NCBI GenBank assembly: GCA_024364805.1
Contig: CM044523.1
Coordinates: 11,947,668 to 12,011,667, forward strand
DNA: 64,000 bases
Direction: 5' to 3'
Source of the DNA: Euprymna scolopes
Lineage: Eukaryota; Mollusca; Cephalopoda; Sepiida; Sepiolidae
The position numbers and the translations under genes were made by a program. The notes beneath the pieces are model-generated. The model was not told the DNA's origin. It was given only the letters and a program-made list of their open reading frames with translations, and searched no databases. Positions 36,240 through 47,269 of this stretch are shown in pieces (position 1 is the first letter of the stretch; each line of letters starts with the position of its first letter).

Positions 36240-39155
36240 ACATATTGTGAGAAATTCCACATTCAGCCGCCGTCTTTCTTTTAGGCCGACTACGCGGTTT
36301 GGTAGCCTGTCTGTGATTGGTTTAAATTTGAATGCGTCAGGTGATTTGACTTGGGGCCTTTTATGTATTCATGTGTGTATTTTTCAGTTTGAGAAAGAAC
36401 ACGGAATGATACAGACCCAGACTAGCGGTTCCCTCACTAGGGAGCCAAGACAATTCCTTCATTGACACCAAACAGTCGGTGATCGAAGGACATATCTGTA
36501 CAAGCAGAGACAATCTTATTTTGCTGAATCTATTCAAATCAAGGAAGGTGTTCTTCTACTGTTCGGCTTGTTATTATCCGATCATTGGATCTTATCTTAT
36601 TTCTTCTCGAATCTCATGGGGCTCACAATATGTCTGATCTAGGCACCATCATTCCTGCCGTGTTTTCAATGATTTTCCTGGATCCTTCACAGGGACAATG
36701 AACTAGCATTCCAACAATAGGAATTCATACTAAAGGCTGCATGCGTATAGGGGCAATTTGGGCCACTGTTTTGCAAAGGACTATACCAGAACCGAAGAAC
36801 TTTACTGCTATTTTTTAATAGATTTGGAGCTTAAAGTTATGGTTTTTGTTTGTGGAATTCATTTGCTTCTGCCGGGAGGAAATTGAGTGTGTAGGAAAGA
36901 AATTTCTTACACATATATTCTGAGAGATTTACGTAAATAATTGAGGAATTAAAATAACTTTTCTGAGTGGATTGTTTGTATGACGACAGGCAAAAAGATG
37001 AATCAAATATAAAGGACAATGCACAGCCTGTCAGCTTCATTTACCTCCATTTGATTTGTCGGTATATTGAGAAAGTGTTTCTCTTTTTATTGCCTCTAGG
37101 TGGATTCATAGAAGAACGAATACTCTAAAGTTTGAAAAAGTATCTAATAGAGAAAATTATTTGTAAGAATTCGGAAAATCTTTGCAATGGATGATGTTTT
37201 TTAATAATAAAATTATAAGAAAACGTTGTGGAAAAAAGGTTAGTTTTACTCATGCAGTTAGCTCCCCCCACTTGTTTTGATATTTGGCAATATAAGATTT
37301 GTTGGTTTTTCAAAATATGAGACCACATTAACTTTCTTTATGCGTTTCTCGTTTTTCGTATGTATTTTTTACACTATCAATGATAATTTGTTTTCTGGCA
37401 TTTGCAGATTTCTTGTAAGTATCGTTAGTGCAATAAAATATCAGTAGTCACTCAACAACTTCTATGGGGTCTTCCCATGAATTTTTTACACATTTATGTA
37501 TATTATATACGCACGTAGTATGGCATTTAATGGTCTACTTATAATTAAAAAAGGATCAATTACTTCTTCACGAAAAAAAAACAACATATGCTTGGCAAAC
37601 ACAGACAGCATCTATACTTTTTTTTAATCAGACGACTAGATACTCCGATGTTTTTTTCTGAGATATTATAAATAAATTTGCATTAGTTTTTCTTCCGTTT
37701 ACATTCGATAAAATAATGAAAGTTTCTTTGGTAAATCCTGCCAAGTCCGTCAAATCAAATTGGCTGTACACTTGATTTACTTTAAATGAAGCAATATCGG
37801 TCCAAGGTGTTTATCAAACGTTAAGACAATAAAGAAGATGACGTCGTTCGAACGGCATTACAGCATGAAACTGGTAAACGACAGTTTTAAATACGCACCC
37901 GTCTACATGTGGTTTCTATTGCGTTTATCAGTCATTTCTTTCTTTGTTTTTTTTTCTTTCTTCTGCTTCTTCTATACAACATTTATAAGCAATTCATTTA
38001 CCAATGAGTAAGCGATAAGCTTATGCTTGGATAAAGTGTTTATTTTTTTTTTCGTAAAAAAAAACTTTCGTTTTTACATTTAAAATTCTATGAAATATAT
38101 TTCACTCCCTCCACATCCACTCATAAATCGCTGAAAAACAACAACAACAACAACAACAAACCCAATACGCTATTCTTTTAGACACTGGCATAACTGTTTT
38201 TCAATTTTTTCCCCTTTTTCCTTATGTTTTATTCCTTCAGTCTCTTCTTTTCACCGGTATAATTGAGATTTTCTATATTTTATGTGCGATTTCTCTCTTT
38301 CTTTATTCCTTCCTCAACACGTTCTGCGTTTGCATCGTAAAACTTATAAACACTATCTTTCAAGATGTTTAATGGAACCGTTATTGCTTTAATAAAGGGT
38401 TTTCCCCAAGTAAAACTTTCGAACGCCAGTTTAAACGCATGAATATTCTTTTCGATTTTGCAGAAAAATTATTCGCCGGCATTTTATAAATGGCATTAAG
38501 TTGTTTCTATCTTTGCTCTTTTTTTCTGTCTTTCTTTTTTATTATTCTACGTGTTTTGTCTTTCTTCTCATTTTCTTCTTATTATTTTTATTATTATCAT
38601 TTTTATTTATTTATTATTTTGTCCATAACTTTCACTAAAATGACTCAATAACATATAAACCATTTCTTACGGGATGTTATATGGAAACGCTATTGACAGA
38701 ATAGATGTTTCGCAATTATAATATTCATTGTTTTATTTATTTGGAAATACTGTAAGTATCTCCTAGAAGGAGGACTGACTCGTAAAATAGCGACATTTTT
38801 AACTTAAAACGCATGTCTACTTATCAATTCTGTCATATGTATTAATCAGGAGAAATCTGATAGTATTCTTCATTTGAATATATTCAAATTAATACAGACA
38901 ACTATCCACACAAAACCCACTATCTTCTCTGTGCCTCTCACACCTAAACACAAAAAATATCACATACGCAGCACTGATATTTATAAGCACGCCCTTCTGC
39001 ATAGTTGAGCAACGATGTTTCTACGCAAACATTAGAAAAATAGGAAAGTATTTGGGCTGGACCTGTTCGAACATGTTTTCCTACACATATACACACCCAC
39101 ACGTACGCACGCTCATACACACACACGTATACGAAGCCTCATACCCACACTTACA
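36240..39155. other. no gene recognised
   Basis: 36250-36650 is less AT-rich and has an acceptor-like GTATTTTTCAG near 36390, but no coding motif follows. 37900-38650 has long pyrimidine and poly-A/T runs, with a short (CAA)n at 38140-38160. Confidence 0.35.
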
Positions 39156-39159
39156 TTCA

Positions 39160-39370
39160 TGCACACGCACACACACCCCCGAGCTGCGACGTCACTCCCT
39201 TTAAAGTGAAAACCAGACATGCGCACCCAGAACACTAACTCCAGTATAAAAGTCACCAAAACCTGTTAACTTCCCTTCTTTGGCTGGACCAGCGTTCGAG
39301 CTGCTTAGTCGACGAACCGACCACACACTCTAACGTCACTTTCCCTGCTACTGTAATGTGGGGCAAGCGC
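39160..39370 (+). promoter_or_regulatory. candidate RNA polymerase II promoter (CRE-like site and TATA box)
   Basis: A GC-richer island in AT-rich DNA. TGCGACGTCACT (39185-39196) contains the GACGTCA core of a CREB/ATF site. TATAAAAG (39245-39252) is a consensus TATA box about 50 bp downstream. A second CRE half-site, TAACGTCACT, lies at 39331-39340. A short frame begins at an ATG at 39356 (MWGKRKHTLY...) and closes within 30 codons. No mobile-element ends frame the island. A transcript starting near 39275-39285 is the prediction. It could instead be the promoter of an unrecognised element. Confidence 0.3.
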
Positions 39371-40965
39371 AAGCACACTTTATACGCTTTCTCTCTCCAT
39401 GTCCAGAGATCTTCGAGTTGTTTTTTTTTTTAATTCTTGACTGTTGTAGTTTCCTGGTATGTTATTAGACGATGCTGCGATTAACAGACTTATTCTGTTC
39501 AGAAGTGGAAACTCTGTAAGATAACCAAACATAATTATGCGAGAAAAACGGTTCGCATTGCATCTAAGTGGAAAACGATATATTATGCTAATTTTTACTA
39601 AGTTATTAAGATACGCATTAAAAAGAGGGAGACAGATTGTGAACCATATTTAAATATTTATGGAAAGTGCACGTTAAAATCAAACTTTTGCCACCTCCTC
39701 AAATATTCTCAGTAACGACATATCTTATAACCAGGTTTAGTTCAACATCGTACTCTTTATTCCCATGATGCTCGCGTATATATCGGACACATTTAGACCC
39801 AGTTAATCAACCGAGAACCACTACACTCTATATAAAAGCATATCAACGAATACAAACTCTAGACCTAAAACAATGAAAAGAATATGCTGTTGTCCTACTT
39901 ATAACTAATAATGAAAATAGCTATGTCTTTGGTGTTGCCATACTTCGACGGTAATTCTACTTATCGTATAGTTTTTAAAGAAATTCCTTTCCATGAAAAA
40001 TTCTTCGAACTCATTTTCTCGAATAACACAAACGGGGTTCGCACATTAAGAATATACGAGCGAATTATCACTTTGCGAGTGCCGATAAACTCCAAAGAAG
40101 AAGAGTATAGCACTCAGTAGACCGAACATAATTAAAATTATAAAGTAATTACCCTCGCAGAAGAAAAATCAGAAATATAATAAAAATGTCAACAAATATA
40201 TGTTACTTAAATACAGCGTCATATTAAAATCCTTTTATAATTCTTTCAAAGTACTGTTTTATCATTCACATGAAAATTCCATTATAATTATTTTTCCAGT
40301 GACAGATGTGGCAGAGTTATTTTATGGAGAGCTGGCAGGACATAAAAGTAAATAAAACACAAAAAAAGCTTTGTGTACAGTATTTAGTATTTTACGCGAC
40401 CATTAAAGGGATTTCGGTAGGCTCGTCTTTGTTTTGAATATCATATGAAGCAGCAGGAAATACAGCTGTTGAAAATGTAGAAAATTAATTGGCCATTGGA
40501 TGCACTTCAGTGGCGTGTTCCTTGCAATCGAAATCTGATAATCATTTACGAAAGATAATGAATTCAGAGACCATAGAACGTGATATACAGTCCATATTTT
40601 AAGCCAATTTCTCAGACCGTTCAATTATATCGCATTGAAGTGTAAACTGTTCTTCTAAAGAGCAATGATTAAATCAGATTCGAATTTTTACACATTTAAA
40701 CGAAGCAGATCAATTAGTAAGACAGAAACCGTATGAAGACAATTAATGAAAATACGATTTACCTTAATAAGATGTCTTCAGTCTTTTTCACTATACGTAA
40801 GCACATCTATAACATATGATGAAGATGATTTACATTTGCAATTATAATTTTCTTTTTAGGAATTGCTCCGGACACCCCTAGTGCAGTCGACTTGAACCAA
40901 AAACAGTCGATAGCTGAACTATCTCGTTTAATGCCACTTAATGCCACTCATGGTTCATACCCCCC
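39371..40965. other. no gene recognised
   Basis: AT-rich. The 69-codon frame near 39911 has no recognisable motif. A short tandem duplication (TTAATGCCAC twice) lies near 40928-40947. Confidence 0.35.
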
Positions 40966-40969
40966 CCAC

Positions 40970-41451
40970 ATATATATATATATATANNNNNNNNNNNNNN
41001 NNNNNNNNNNNNNNNNNNNNNNNNNNNNNNNNNNNNNNNNNNNNNNNNNNNNNNNNNNNNNNNNNNNNNNNNNNNNNNNNNNNNNNNNNNNNNNNNNNNN
41101 NNNNNNNNNNNNNNNNNNNNNNNNNNNNNNNNNNNNNNNNNNNNNNNNNNNNNNNNNNNNNNNNNNNNNNNNNNNNNNNNNNNNNNNNNNNNNNNNNNNN
41201 NNNNNNNNNNNNNNNNNNNNNNNNNNNNNNNNNNNNNNNNNNNNNNNNNNNNNNNNNNNNNNNNNNNNNNNNNNNNNNNNNNNNNNNNNNNNNNNNNNNN
41301 NNNNNNNNNNNNNNNNNNNNNNNNNNNNNNNNNNNNNNNNNNNNNNNNNNNNNNNNNNNNNNNNNNNNNNNNNNNNNNNNNNNNNNNNNNNNNNNNNNNN
41401 NNNNNNNNNNNNNNNNNNNNNNNNNNNNNNNNNNNNNNNNNNNNNNNNNNN
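40970..41451. other. (TA)n tract running into an assembly gap (465 N)
   Basis: TA repeats begin near 40970 and run into undetermined bases at 40987-41451. Sequence after the gap is ordinary, so a long TA tract or a collapsed repeat is likely. Confidence 0.95.
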
Positions 41452-41747
41452 TGAAAGAATAAGCTTTTTCTCAGCAGGAAAATGATAACCTGTTTTGATG
41501 GATGAACCTCTACCCGATTAAGAGTAGCCTTTATGAGTAAATATAGGAAGATAAAATGGTTCTTTACTTCCTTGCCATTAATCTTGTACAATGCTTATTT
41601 ACTTCTTCTCTTTTAATGAGAAGTATTTACTTGTACAATGCCATGATTTAAAGAGCTTCGCCAACACGTTCACTTATAGTATCATCCTCATTTTAAATGA
41701 CATGGAATTATAATAAATTTACAATGTAACTTTTATTTTTTCTCAAT

Positions 41748-41788
41748 ATTATATATATATATGTATATATATATATACACATATATAT
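41748..41788. repeat. (TA)n microsatellite at a Helitron-like 3' end
   Basis: Interrupted TA repeat directly adjoining the CTAG end (minus strand) of the next element. Confidence 0.9.
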
Positions 41789-42538
41789 ACTAGCTAATAT
41801 ACCCGTTGTTGATTGGGTTCAAAAACAGCATACACTCATACAGAAAATGGACTCTGATTATGAAAGTAGGATAGGTTATGAAAAGGAAGGGCTGTAAAGA
41901 GATAGCTTCGAATTGAGGCCTATCAAAACCAAAGCAAAATATGGTGAAAGTAAAACTAAAATAGATAAACCCCATAATTTATTACACCATGCCTGTTCAC
42001 ACTGAAACACGTATCACAATATTCTGTGGATCTATATTAAAACACCTTGTTAAACTTTGTGGCATTCTATGGAGGTCAGGCGCGAACGAACACACCGTAA
42101 TTTTATTATACCATATTTCTTCAAACTGAAACATAATTATCAAAGTACACTTAAGCAGATAGATATGAACAGTCTTTATTAATGTTTGTGCCGATTTCCA
42201 TTCTATGGAGGTCAGTCGCTAACGCAGACCCCACGATAATATTATCCCATCCCTATTTAAGTTAAAACATACTTATCAAAGTATTATTATGTACATCTAT
42301 TTCAAAACCCCTTGTAAACTTTTTTTTTCATTTTGATTTTTTTGATTTTCATACCAGCCGCGAACGCAGACCCCACAATTGTAATGAACCACCGTTCTGC
42401 CAGATCAAACATGCCCATTCCTGTGTCTCGATAATTTTCTATCATTATATGTGATCAGTTTTCTATAATAGTCAACTATATAGGAGCCTATTCGTGACCA
42501 GTCACACACACACAGACATTCAGCTTTATAGTATATTA
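41787..42538 (-). mobile_element. Helitron-like element with ~135-bp internal repeats
   Basis: On the minus strand it begins TATAAAGCTGAATGTCTGTG with a GT run and ends AACAACGGGTATATTAGCTAG followed by T and the TA tract. The start (TATAAA then GT-rich) and the CTAG end match the rolling-circle pattern of the other copies. Internally, three diverged units of roughly 135 bp repeat TTCTATGGAGGTCAG, CGAACGCAGACCCCAC and CTTATCAAAGTA words (about 41985-42400). It has no coding frame. Confidence 0.55.
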
Positions 42539-42548
42539 TATATATACA

Positions 42549-42551
<3 letters not shown>

Positions 42552-42633
<82 letters not shown>
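42552..42633. repeat. (TA)n microsatellite at a Helitron-like 5' end
   Basis: About 80 bp of TA repeats next to the 5' end of the preceding element. Confidence 0.95.
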
Positions 42634-42639
<6 letters not shown>

Positions 42640-43287
42640 GTTAATGCCGATAAATATATTTAATTGTAAGTATTTACCTCCAAATAATATCGGCAATATA
42701 TAAATCAGCTCCACATTTCTATTCGTCTCATATTTACGCAGAAATATATATTAGCTGATATCATTGCGGAAATGAATCATAGAAAGTGTATTTGTTTACC
42801 TATTCAAGCTTACAACTTATTGAATAGGTAACCATACATTATATGTATGTCAAACTTGCGGGTGCATTAATTTCTGTCTATTTTTATAGATATTTGATTG
42901 GATTAATCTCTTCTCTGGTAAAGATCTGCTAAACTAAAGATCCTGATCCGTTGATGTTCATTTCAGTGTATTTATTTATGCGGCACACTGATGTTCACTG
43001 ATAAGACAATCCTAATTAATATTCACGCAGTAAGCAGATTTAGTGAATATCAGTATAATTTTTACATCCCTAAAACGTAAACATAATAATTGTGAAATTT
43101 TCTAGATCAACCCTAATATAAAAGATTTATATACACATTTTATTAAGATCTAAAGCATGCATCACATGGTAAAATTTTGTTGTGAACTTTAAAAAAATTT
43201 CACAGAACCATATGGAATTTTTCAAGTCTATATGCCTCTACAAAAAATCTGGAAAATTATTGAAGGTACCTAGTACATGTATACACA

Positions 43288-43369
<82 letters not shown>

Positions 43370-43616
43370 TGTATATTTACGAATTACCTTAAATACTTTT
43401 CTATACTTTTCTGTATAGTCATATAAAATTGAAGTAATTCACATGGTTCTGGGGTAATCTTTTAAGTTTAAAACAAAGTCTTATCACATATCATTGTTCT
43501 GAATGCCTGCACGTCAAGATTGCATTTTAAAATTTCGCCAGGGGAACATTTTTCCCAAACGTAGTGATATAACAACTACTAGTAATATTAGTATAATAGT
43601 CTGCAAATAAATAAAT

Positions 43617-43661
<45 letters not shown>

Positions 43662-44115
43662 GAACAATGGCTATGCCTATCAACTGCATCCTTATTTAAT
43701 TTTTCAATTAATTAAATTTTATTTAAATAACATGCGGTGTGTTAGCTTCTTAACTAACACATATAAATTAAAATGCACACAATGATTAGTTAAATCTATA
43801 TTCCTGTACTACCGAGAAATGACACGGCTGTTTAAAGAAAGAAAACACCTTATGGAATAAAAGACGGAGGGAAGATGTGTATATACACATTATAATTTAT
43901 GAATATTTATCATACTATTGTTTATAGTTCTCTTCACACAAAATGCAACCTTTCTTATAATAAAGGCAGTTATAAAAATGAATGCGTAATATAATATTCT
44001 TCAAGTTGTATTGTTTTACATTGTTATAACCAGCTACTAAATATATATTGTATAAACAGATATATTTTTTTACTTCTGTAACGCCGCCGTACATATTATA
44101 CATACATCACAATTA
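42640..44115. other. no gene recognised; two microsatellites
   Basis: A (CA)n(TA)n compound tract lies at 43287-43366 and a (TA)n tract at 43619-43657. The remainder is AT-rich and featureless. Confidence 0.5.
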
Positions 44116-44120
44116 CGTTG

Positions 44121-44445
44121 ACATACCGGTTATCCCCAGATAACCGAAGTTAAGCAATGTTGAGTCTGACCAGTATCAGATGAATGCCCATTTAGAAAGG
44201 CGAGACGCTGTATATACCGCGAGGTAATATACCTGGTTGATAAACTGGCGCGGTCAATCATTCTCTCGAGGGCTGATGGACTCAGTTAAGCCATGGTTGA
44301 CACCTCATCTCGTGATGGTGCCATGATAAAAAATAACCTTGTTAGCCATGGCGCAGCATCAGGTATTCAACTACCGATAAGATTTGAATTATACTACAAA
44401 CTCGTGTAGTGAATCCAATATCGCCTGCGGCCGCGCTGAATGTTA
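44121..44445 (+). mobile_element. 5S rRNA-derived SINE
   Basis: The first ~90 bp align with animal 5S rRNA: CATACCGGTTAT..CCCAGATAACCGAAGTTAAGCAATGTTGAG..CCAGTAT..GATGAATG, corresponding to the 5S segment around ACCGAAGTTAAGCAACGTC and GGATGGGTGACC. That segment holds the internal A box, intermediate element and C box used by RNA polymerase III with TFIIIA. After it comes an unrelated ~230-bp body ending near GCCGCGCTGAATG. A true 5S gene would continue CGCCTGGGAATACC; here the 3' third is replaced. A possible short duplication (AATTAC/AATTAC) flanks it. A 5S pseudogene fused to other sequence is the alternative. Confidence 0.7.
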
Positions 44446-45195
44446 TGGTGGTTTAATTAAGAATTACATTCCACCCTTTAAAACGTTTTATGTAGTTTAG
44501 AGTCGTGGGACAGGCTGTCAGTAAGCAACATATTAATCGCTTATAAATAAAGAGCTAATAGGACGGAGGATGCATGTGACACGAATAAAACTTTAAGGAT
44601 AATACTTCGTACAAAAGGTGATCTTAAACCGTTTATTAAATTTGCAAGGCCGAACTTATATGAATTATAATAATTATAACAAGAAAAATTGATGGGCCAA
44701 TATATCTAGGTTTTCTTTTCATTGAATTCATTTTAATTATGTGTACCTGGCAATCAAAATACGATAAACGGTTACAATTAAAAGCATAAAACCTAATATA
44801 CAGTGCTTACGTTACCCTACATTGTAAATTCGTTCAATTATATTGTAGGCAAGTGTAAGTAATTCTCGTAAAAAGCACGATTAAATTAGTTCGGTATCTT
44901 TCTACATTAAATAAAGAAAATCAATTAGAAGAACCGGATCAGTAAGAAGCCAATTAATGAATATAAGATTTACTTTCATTTAGGTTTCTTCCATTCTTTG
45001 CACTAAGTGTAACGTTATCTGGAACCCTTCATGATAATCATTGAGAGTTTTGGTAATTTAATTTACTTTACAAAGGTTACAGTGGACTTTCAGATGAAAG
45101 CACGAAACAAATTATTTATAATAGAGTAATTTCCGACAGTATTAGATTAAACCCAAAATATATTACCCGATATCTGTAGCCTTTATCCATAGACA
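44446..45195. other. no gene recognised
   Basis: AT-rich sequence without motifs. Confidence 0.4.
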
Positions 45196-45264
45196 CCTGA
45201 ATACACACGCACACAAACACACACACGTATACACTCACACAGACACACAGACACACACACACAA

Positions 45265-45311
<47 letters not shown>
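45196..45311. repeat. (CA)n(TA)n compound microsatellite
   Basis: CA-rich run followed by TA repeats. Cys/Val and Tyr/Ile-rich frames across it are artefacts. Confidence 0.95.
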
Positions 45312-45940
45312 CAGTGGCACCAAAAAGAAATCTGCACTTGTCATTTTCTACAATATCGTAAATTTACACGGAATTAAATGTAACTGTTTAAATAGCCTAT
45401 AGCTCATTTGAGTTGCCTTTTATCCCTCTATGATTTGACTAGTTTATCGTTGACTTTTAATTTAAGTATCCTAGGGCATTTAAGGTTCAAATGAAAAACT
45501 TCATAATGAATTAGACTACGTACTCTCAGCCTATTTGTCACAGCTGGTAAATTACAAAAAGGCATTCTGGACATTTTACAAGAACGATATGCTAAAGAAT
45601 TATGTTTCAACCTTGGCAAATGCCACAGAAACGCATGTAGTGCTACAGGATGTTTTTGGGTGAGCTTGCATTAGTCGAACATAAATTTATAGTGGCATAA
45701 AAAATTAAAGGAAGGCAGAGAGTATGTGAGAGATGATGAGAGGTGTTAAAACAGTATGGAAGTAATAACACTAGATTTGATTAACCAAATAAAACATTTA
45801 ATAGATAAGGAGTTTCCTGTGTTTATTGAGACAATAAATGCAACTTTAGATGTGAGCGTTAAAACTGTACAGACACTAATTCGTGAGAAACTGAAGATGT
45901 GGAAAATTTCCGAGGACTTTGTCGCAAGAGTGCTAAATTA

Positions 45941-45941
<1 letters not shown>
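45312..45941 (+). mobile_element. Tc1/mariner-type transposon relic
   Basis: CAGTGGCACCAAAAAGAAAT directly after the TA tract (45312 on) resembles the start of a Tc1-type terminal repeat. At 45756-45941 a 61-codon frame (DLINQIKHLIDKEF, TLDVSVKTVQTLIREKLKMW, FVARVLN) matches the second helix-turn-helix of mariner transposases, where DVSxGTVxxIIxxxL precedes a W-V-P-R-L stretch. The catalytic domain is absent and the right terminal repeat was not found. The frame stops where another (TA)n tract begins. Confidence 0.5.

Positions 45942-46010
<69 letters not shown>
45942..46010. repeat. (TA)n microsatellite
   Basis: About 68 bp of TA repeats replacing the downstream part of the mariner relic. 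Confidence 0.95.
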
Positions 46011-46014
<4 letters not shown>

Positions 46015-46199
46015 TGACAAGTGCTTCAGATCTAGGGTATCTTCTTAAATATCAATAATTTTGAAAAGCGTATGACATAAACACCTACTTCACAATGTCT
46101 CTATCTTCGATACAGCTGGAAATATTTTCTCAATTATTAAATTATTTCATTATTGATAGTTATATAAGAGTGGCGGTTTATTGTCAGAAATAATTATTT

Positions 46200-47100
46200 A
46201 CGCAGACATCACAAAGTGTTTCATACTTAGCCCCACTCTCTTCCTGATCTTTTTCAATGAATTCTCAAACCCGACTTTCAGATGATTAGTAGACAATTAT
46301 GCAGACGACACTAGCATTTGGTATAACCAAAGGCGGCAAATGGCCAATATCTCTGATTCTCTTTCTTCTGAACTTGAGCAAGTTATCTCATGAATGAAAA
46401 GGTGGCTTGGTTATTTTAACGCATCTAAAATCAAGCTTTTCTTTTTTAAGGCATTACATTTTGAATTTATCTGGCCCCAGCTAAAATAACTGGTCCTCGT
46501 CTTTATAAGGCTCAATGTTGTGACAAGCTTCGAGGTCTGACTTTAAATAGTGATCTGCAATGGTGTACATAATGAAAATCCGTCGATGGATAATCTATAA
46601 CGCTCCAGTAGATAGCTCAGTGGTCTATTTCATACGATCAAAGTACGTTCTATGTTAGAGTGCTGTTGCCTTTCTAGGATAGAGCCAATATCCTGTTTGA
46701 ACGTGTTCAAAACCGACTCCGTAACCTTGTAAGTGATGCCTTTTCTCTTCCCTTCAACTTCTTCCCCACAGAGTAGAAGTAACTGTTTTGTCCGTGTACT
46801 ATCGCATTTTCGGGCGTTTTAGCTACAATCTATGATCCCACATGTCCCAAAGTTTAACCAAAAAATGCCGTCTAGCTTAAACCACTATCAATAATTGCCC
46901 CATATTTTTTTCTAAACTTTAACGTGCATTCCAAAAACAAAACCATTTTTTCTAGAACTGTTCATCTTTGGAACTGTTTCGCGAGTCTGCATTCGCCTGA
47001 CTAAAATATGGTTTTCTCCAAGCCCAATGTAAACAAGTTTTTGTTAGAACTCTCTTTTAATAATCAAATCATACCGAATTCCGTCTATTAGCGATTACTT
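46200..47100 (+). mobile_element. jockey/CR1-type LINE, second subfamily, decayed
   Basis: Translated pieces in order are LAPLSFLIFFNEFSNP (motif before the active site), NYADDTSIWYN (intact YADD), ISxMKRWLGYFNASKIKLFF, LFERVQNRLRNLVSDAF, FSRTVHLWNCF and VNKFLLELSFNN. It therefore runs from the middle of the reverse transcriptase to near the protein end. Stops and frameshifts are frequent. Sequence differs from the 6/31/36-kb LINE, and the end (FKSNVNKFF-like) matches the copy at 58.2 kb better. Confidence 0.75.
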
Positions 47101-47185
47101 CGCTATTGTCATCATGCTTATTGTACACACATTGCATCTTTTCCTTGAGTGGAATGCGAGTCTTAGAAACTAGTAACTACTTTCG

Positions 47186-47188
<3 letters not shown>

Positions 47189-47266
<78 letters not shown>
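47189..47266. repeat. (TA)n microsatellite
   Basis: About 78 bp of TA repeats. Confidence 0.97.
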
Positions 47267-47267
<1 letters not shown>

Positions 47268-47269
47268 TT

